A stretch of DNA of 64,000 bases from Streptomyces cyanogenus. GTDB taxonomy: Bacteria; Actinomycetota; Actinomycetes; Streptomycetales; Streptomycetaceae. Shown here piece after piece: positions 62,505-64,000 of the stretch (its first letter is position 1; the number at the start of each line of letters is the position of its first letter). A program made the translations under genes and the position numbers. The stretch spans positions 7,292,001 through 7,356,000 of the forward strand of contig NZ_CP071839.1 of NCBI RefSeq assembly GCF_017526105.1, in the 5' to 3' direction. The notes under the pieces were generated by a model, which had not been told where the DNA came from, searched no databases, and saw nothing but the letters and a program-made list of their open reading frames with translations.

Positions 62505-63623
62505 CTAGAGCGGCAGTACCTCGCCCGCCGAGGCGGCCCGCGCGGGCGCCGGCACGGCGGGCAGCAGAACCCCGGACTCCACCCTCCGCCGCGGAAGCCC
62601 CGCGGGCGCCAGCGGACGCGGCCCCGACACCACCGTGTAGTCCTGCCCGAGGAACGGCGGCTCGATCACCCCGGGGTCCTCGCCGAGCGCCAGCTGCACC
62701 GCCGCCCACGGCGCGTTCACCCCACAGAGCGACAGCTGATGCAGGCCTCCGGCGGGCCTCGTGTTGACGTCCAGCAGCACCGGCCGGTCGCCGAGCATCC
62801 GGAACTGGATGTTCGACAGGTGGTGCAGCCCGAAGCCCTCCGCGATCAGCCGGGCCGGCGCCAGCCACCGCTCGTCCAGGGTGAAGCCCCGGCGGCGGCC
62901 GTTCTTGGTGCGTCCCACGGCGAGCCGCACCCGGTTGTCGCGCCCGGTCAGGCAGTCGACGGACACCTCGGGCTGTTCAAGACGCGGCATCACCAGCCAG
63001 TCCACCGGTTCCTCGGCCCGCCGCAGTGCCTCGACGACCAGGTCCAGCTGGACGTACGGGCCCGGGAAGCCGGTCAGGTGCGCCAGCGAGAAGGGCGTAC
63101 GGGTGATCATCCGGAAGCCCACCCCGCCCGCGCCGGCGGCCGGCTTGAAGCAGGGCCGGTGTCCGGCCGCCTCCAGCTCCTCGACGGCGGCGAGGAGTTC
63201 GTCCGCCGTCCGGACCCGGTGCCACGGCGGCACCGGAACGCCCACCGAGCGCACCGCCTCGTACGCGGTCGCCTTGTCCTCGAAGACGGCGACCGCCTCC
63301 GGCGTCGGGGCCAGCAGGGCCGTACCGGCCGCCGCGAACTCGGCGCGGTGCGCCACGATCGCGGCCTGGTGCAGCCGGGGCACGAACACGTCGATGCCGC
63401 GCCGGGCGCACTGGTCGAGGGCGTACTCGACGTACGCGGCCGGGGACAGGCCCTCCGGCTCCAGGTCGGCGGTGTCGGCGGCGGCCAGCACGGGGGAGTC
63501 GGGGTCGCCGTGCGTGGCGTGGATCTCCACCGCGCGGTCGGCGGGATTCCTCCGCAGCTGATCCATGAAGAACACGTTCTCCGCGTACGTGCGGTTGAGC
63601 CAGACGCGTACGCGAGAGAGCAT
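62505..63623 (-). CDS. ATP-grasp domain protein of unknown substrate
   Basis: The 372-residue protein is an ATP-grasp ligase. A pre-ATP domain ends with FEDKATAYEAVRSVGVPVPP, the ATP-binding part has CFKPAAGAGGVGFRMITR, and the metal-binding end is LLDVNTRPAGGLHQLSL with Asp, Asn and Arg. It would join a carboxylate to an amine or similar nucleophile. ATG 63623 follows AAAGGCGGCCTGC; the frame is open upstream to 63713. No peptide or partner gene is near, so the substrate is open. Confidence 0.82.
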   Translation of the reverse strand: MLSRVRVWLNRTYAENVFFMDQLRRNPADRAVEIHATHGDPDSPVLAAADTADLEPEGLSPAAYVEYALDQCARRGIDVFVPRLHQAAIVAHRAEFAAAGTALLAPTPEAVAVFEDKATAYEAVRSVGVPVPPWHRVRTADELLAAVEELEAAGHRPCFKPAAGAGGVGFRMITRTPFSLAHLTGFPGPYVQLDLVVEALRRAEEPVDWLVMPRLEQPEVSVDCLTGRDNRVRLAVGRTKNGRRRGFTLDERWLAPARLIAEGFGLHHLSNIQFRMLGDRPVLLDVNTRPAGGLHQLSLCGVNAPWAAVQLALGEDPGVIEPPFLGQDYTVVSGPRPLAPAGLPRRRVESGVLLPAVPAPARAASAGEVLPL

Positions 63624-63925
63624 GCAGGCCGCCTTTCGGGGTGTGCGGGCAGGGCGAAGCGGCCCGTGCCCGGGCAGGAGGAAGGAAGGGTCACCGAACC
63701 GCCCCGTTGACAAGGGGGAGTTGAGGGCGCTGGTGTCGGGGCGATCATACGGCTTTCAAGTGGCCCGTCGTGCAACGCGTGCGTTACGGATTTCCGGGGG
63801 CCCGGCCGCTCGCGGACCCGTGGCGCCGGCCCGGCCGGAAGCTGACACGCGGACAGGTTGCTCTTGTCCGGGGACCGGTCGATGTGTTCTTGTTGTGTCA
63901 TCGGATGATCGGAAGGGGTGTGCAG
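63624..63925. other. Intergenic region, no clear signals
   Basis: About 300 bases between the ATP-grasp gene and the metallophosphoesterase gene. It must hold divergent promoters; TTGACA at 63707-63712 is a possible -35 hexamer on the plus strand, but no strong operator or hairpin was found. Confidence 0.4.
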
Positions 63926-64000
63926 GTGGAGTCGACGGCCGGGGCCGGACAGCTGCTGGCCATCAGCGACCTGCACATCAGCTATCCGGACAACCGCGCC
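63926..64000 (+). CDS. Calcineurin-like metallophosphoesterase, 5' end only
   Basis: Only the first 25 codons lie in the window. The sequence GQLLAISDLHISYPDN carries the first metallophosphoesterase motif (Asp-Leu-His). GGAAGGGG at 63911-63918 suggests GTG 63926 as start with seven-base spacing; GTG 63920 is an alternative. The gene continues past the window edge, so the rest cannot be described. Confidence 0.7.
   Translation, partial: MESTAGAGQLLAISDLHISYPDNRA

Overview
The window is about 72% GC, has overlapping stop/start codons (GTGA and ATGA), GTG/TTG starts and strong G-rich ribosome binding sites, and carries LanB/LanC, lasso-peptide, TetR, GH16/GH18 and OpcA-type genes. All of this points to a Streptomyces chromosome. 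From memory, the order RibA paralogue, PTPS homologue, then gnd-pgi-opcA-zwf-tal-tkt resembles the SCO6650-SCO6663 part of Streptomyces coelicolor. No rRNA, tRNA, CRISPR array, insertion sequence or replication origin was seen.

Region 1 (1-15214) is a RiPP island. A small ORF and a GntR regulator sit upstream under repeated TCAACGAT-type boxes. Then comes one continuous same-strand run: a lasso-peptide cluster (precursor A, macrolactam synthetase C, leader-binding B1, protease B2, ABC exporter D), a stand-alone LuxR-type regulator, and directly behind it a class I lanthipeptide cluster with an FxLD-type leader (precursor, strong hairpin, LanC, full-length LanB, ABC exporter). The run ends in a luciferase-like F420-type oxidoreductase and an erythromycin-esterase-like protein. 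Two different RiPPs appear to share one transcription direction and perhaps one regulator.

Region 2 (15215-28189) holds a gene-poor stretch, an EF-G paralogue, a decayed MFS gene, a cellobiose-like ABC transporter operon with a GH1 beta-glucosidase, an ADP-ribosylglycohydrolase and an orphan Eco57I-type adenine methylase with an 18-bp tandem repeat inside the gene.

Region 3 (28763-36309) is a candidate uncharacterised nucleotide/pterin-derived pathway. It contains a GTP cyclohydrolase II paralogue with the Tyr-to-Met switch expected to stop at the formylamino-pyrimidine (FAPy), a divergently transcribed creatininase-family enzyme that could deformylate it, a PTPS-fold protein lacking its zinc and cysteine residues, a GT4 glycosyltransferase, a methyltransferase, a membrane flippase-like protein, an MDR dehydrogenase and a CDP-alcohol phosphatidyltransferase. 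A three-gene lysine/saccharopine module follows (36389-39740).

Region 4 (39753-46698) is a patchwork of small regulatory units (serine hydrolase, MFS/TetR, PPOX, 3-hydroxyisobutyrate dehydrogenase-like/TetR, TetR, histidine phosphatase), two with clear TetR operators. Region 5 (46705-55024) is a six-gene pentose-phosphate operon read leftward: tkt-tal-zwf-opcA-pgi-gnd. Region 6 (55171-64000) has AraC and MerR regulators, an enoyl-reductase-like MDR protein, secreted GH16 and GH18 enzymes, an intracellular GH4 enzyme, an ATP-grasp protein and the start of a metallophosphoesterase. Operator-like repeats precede the polysaccharide genes.
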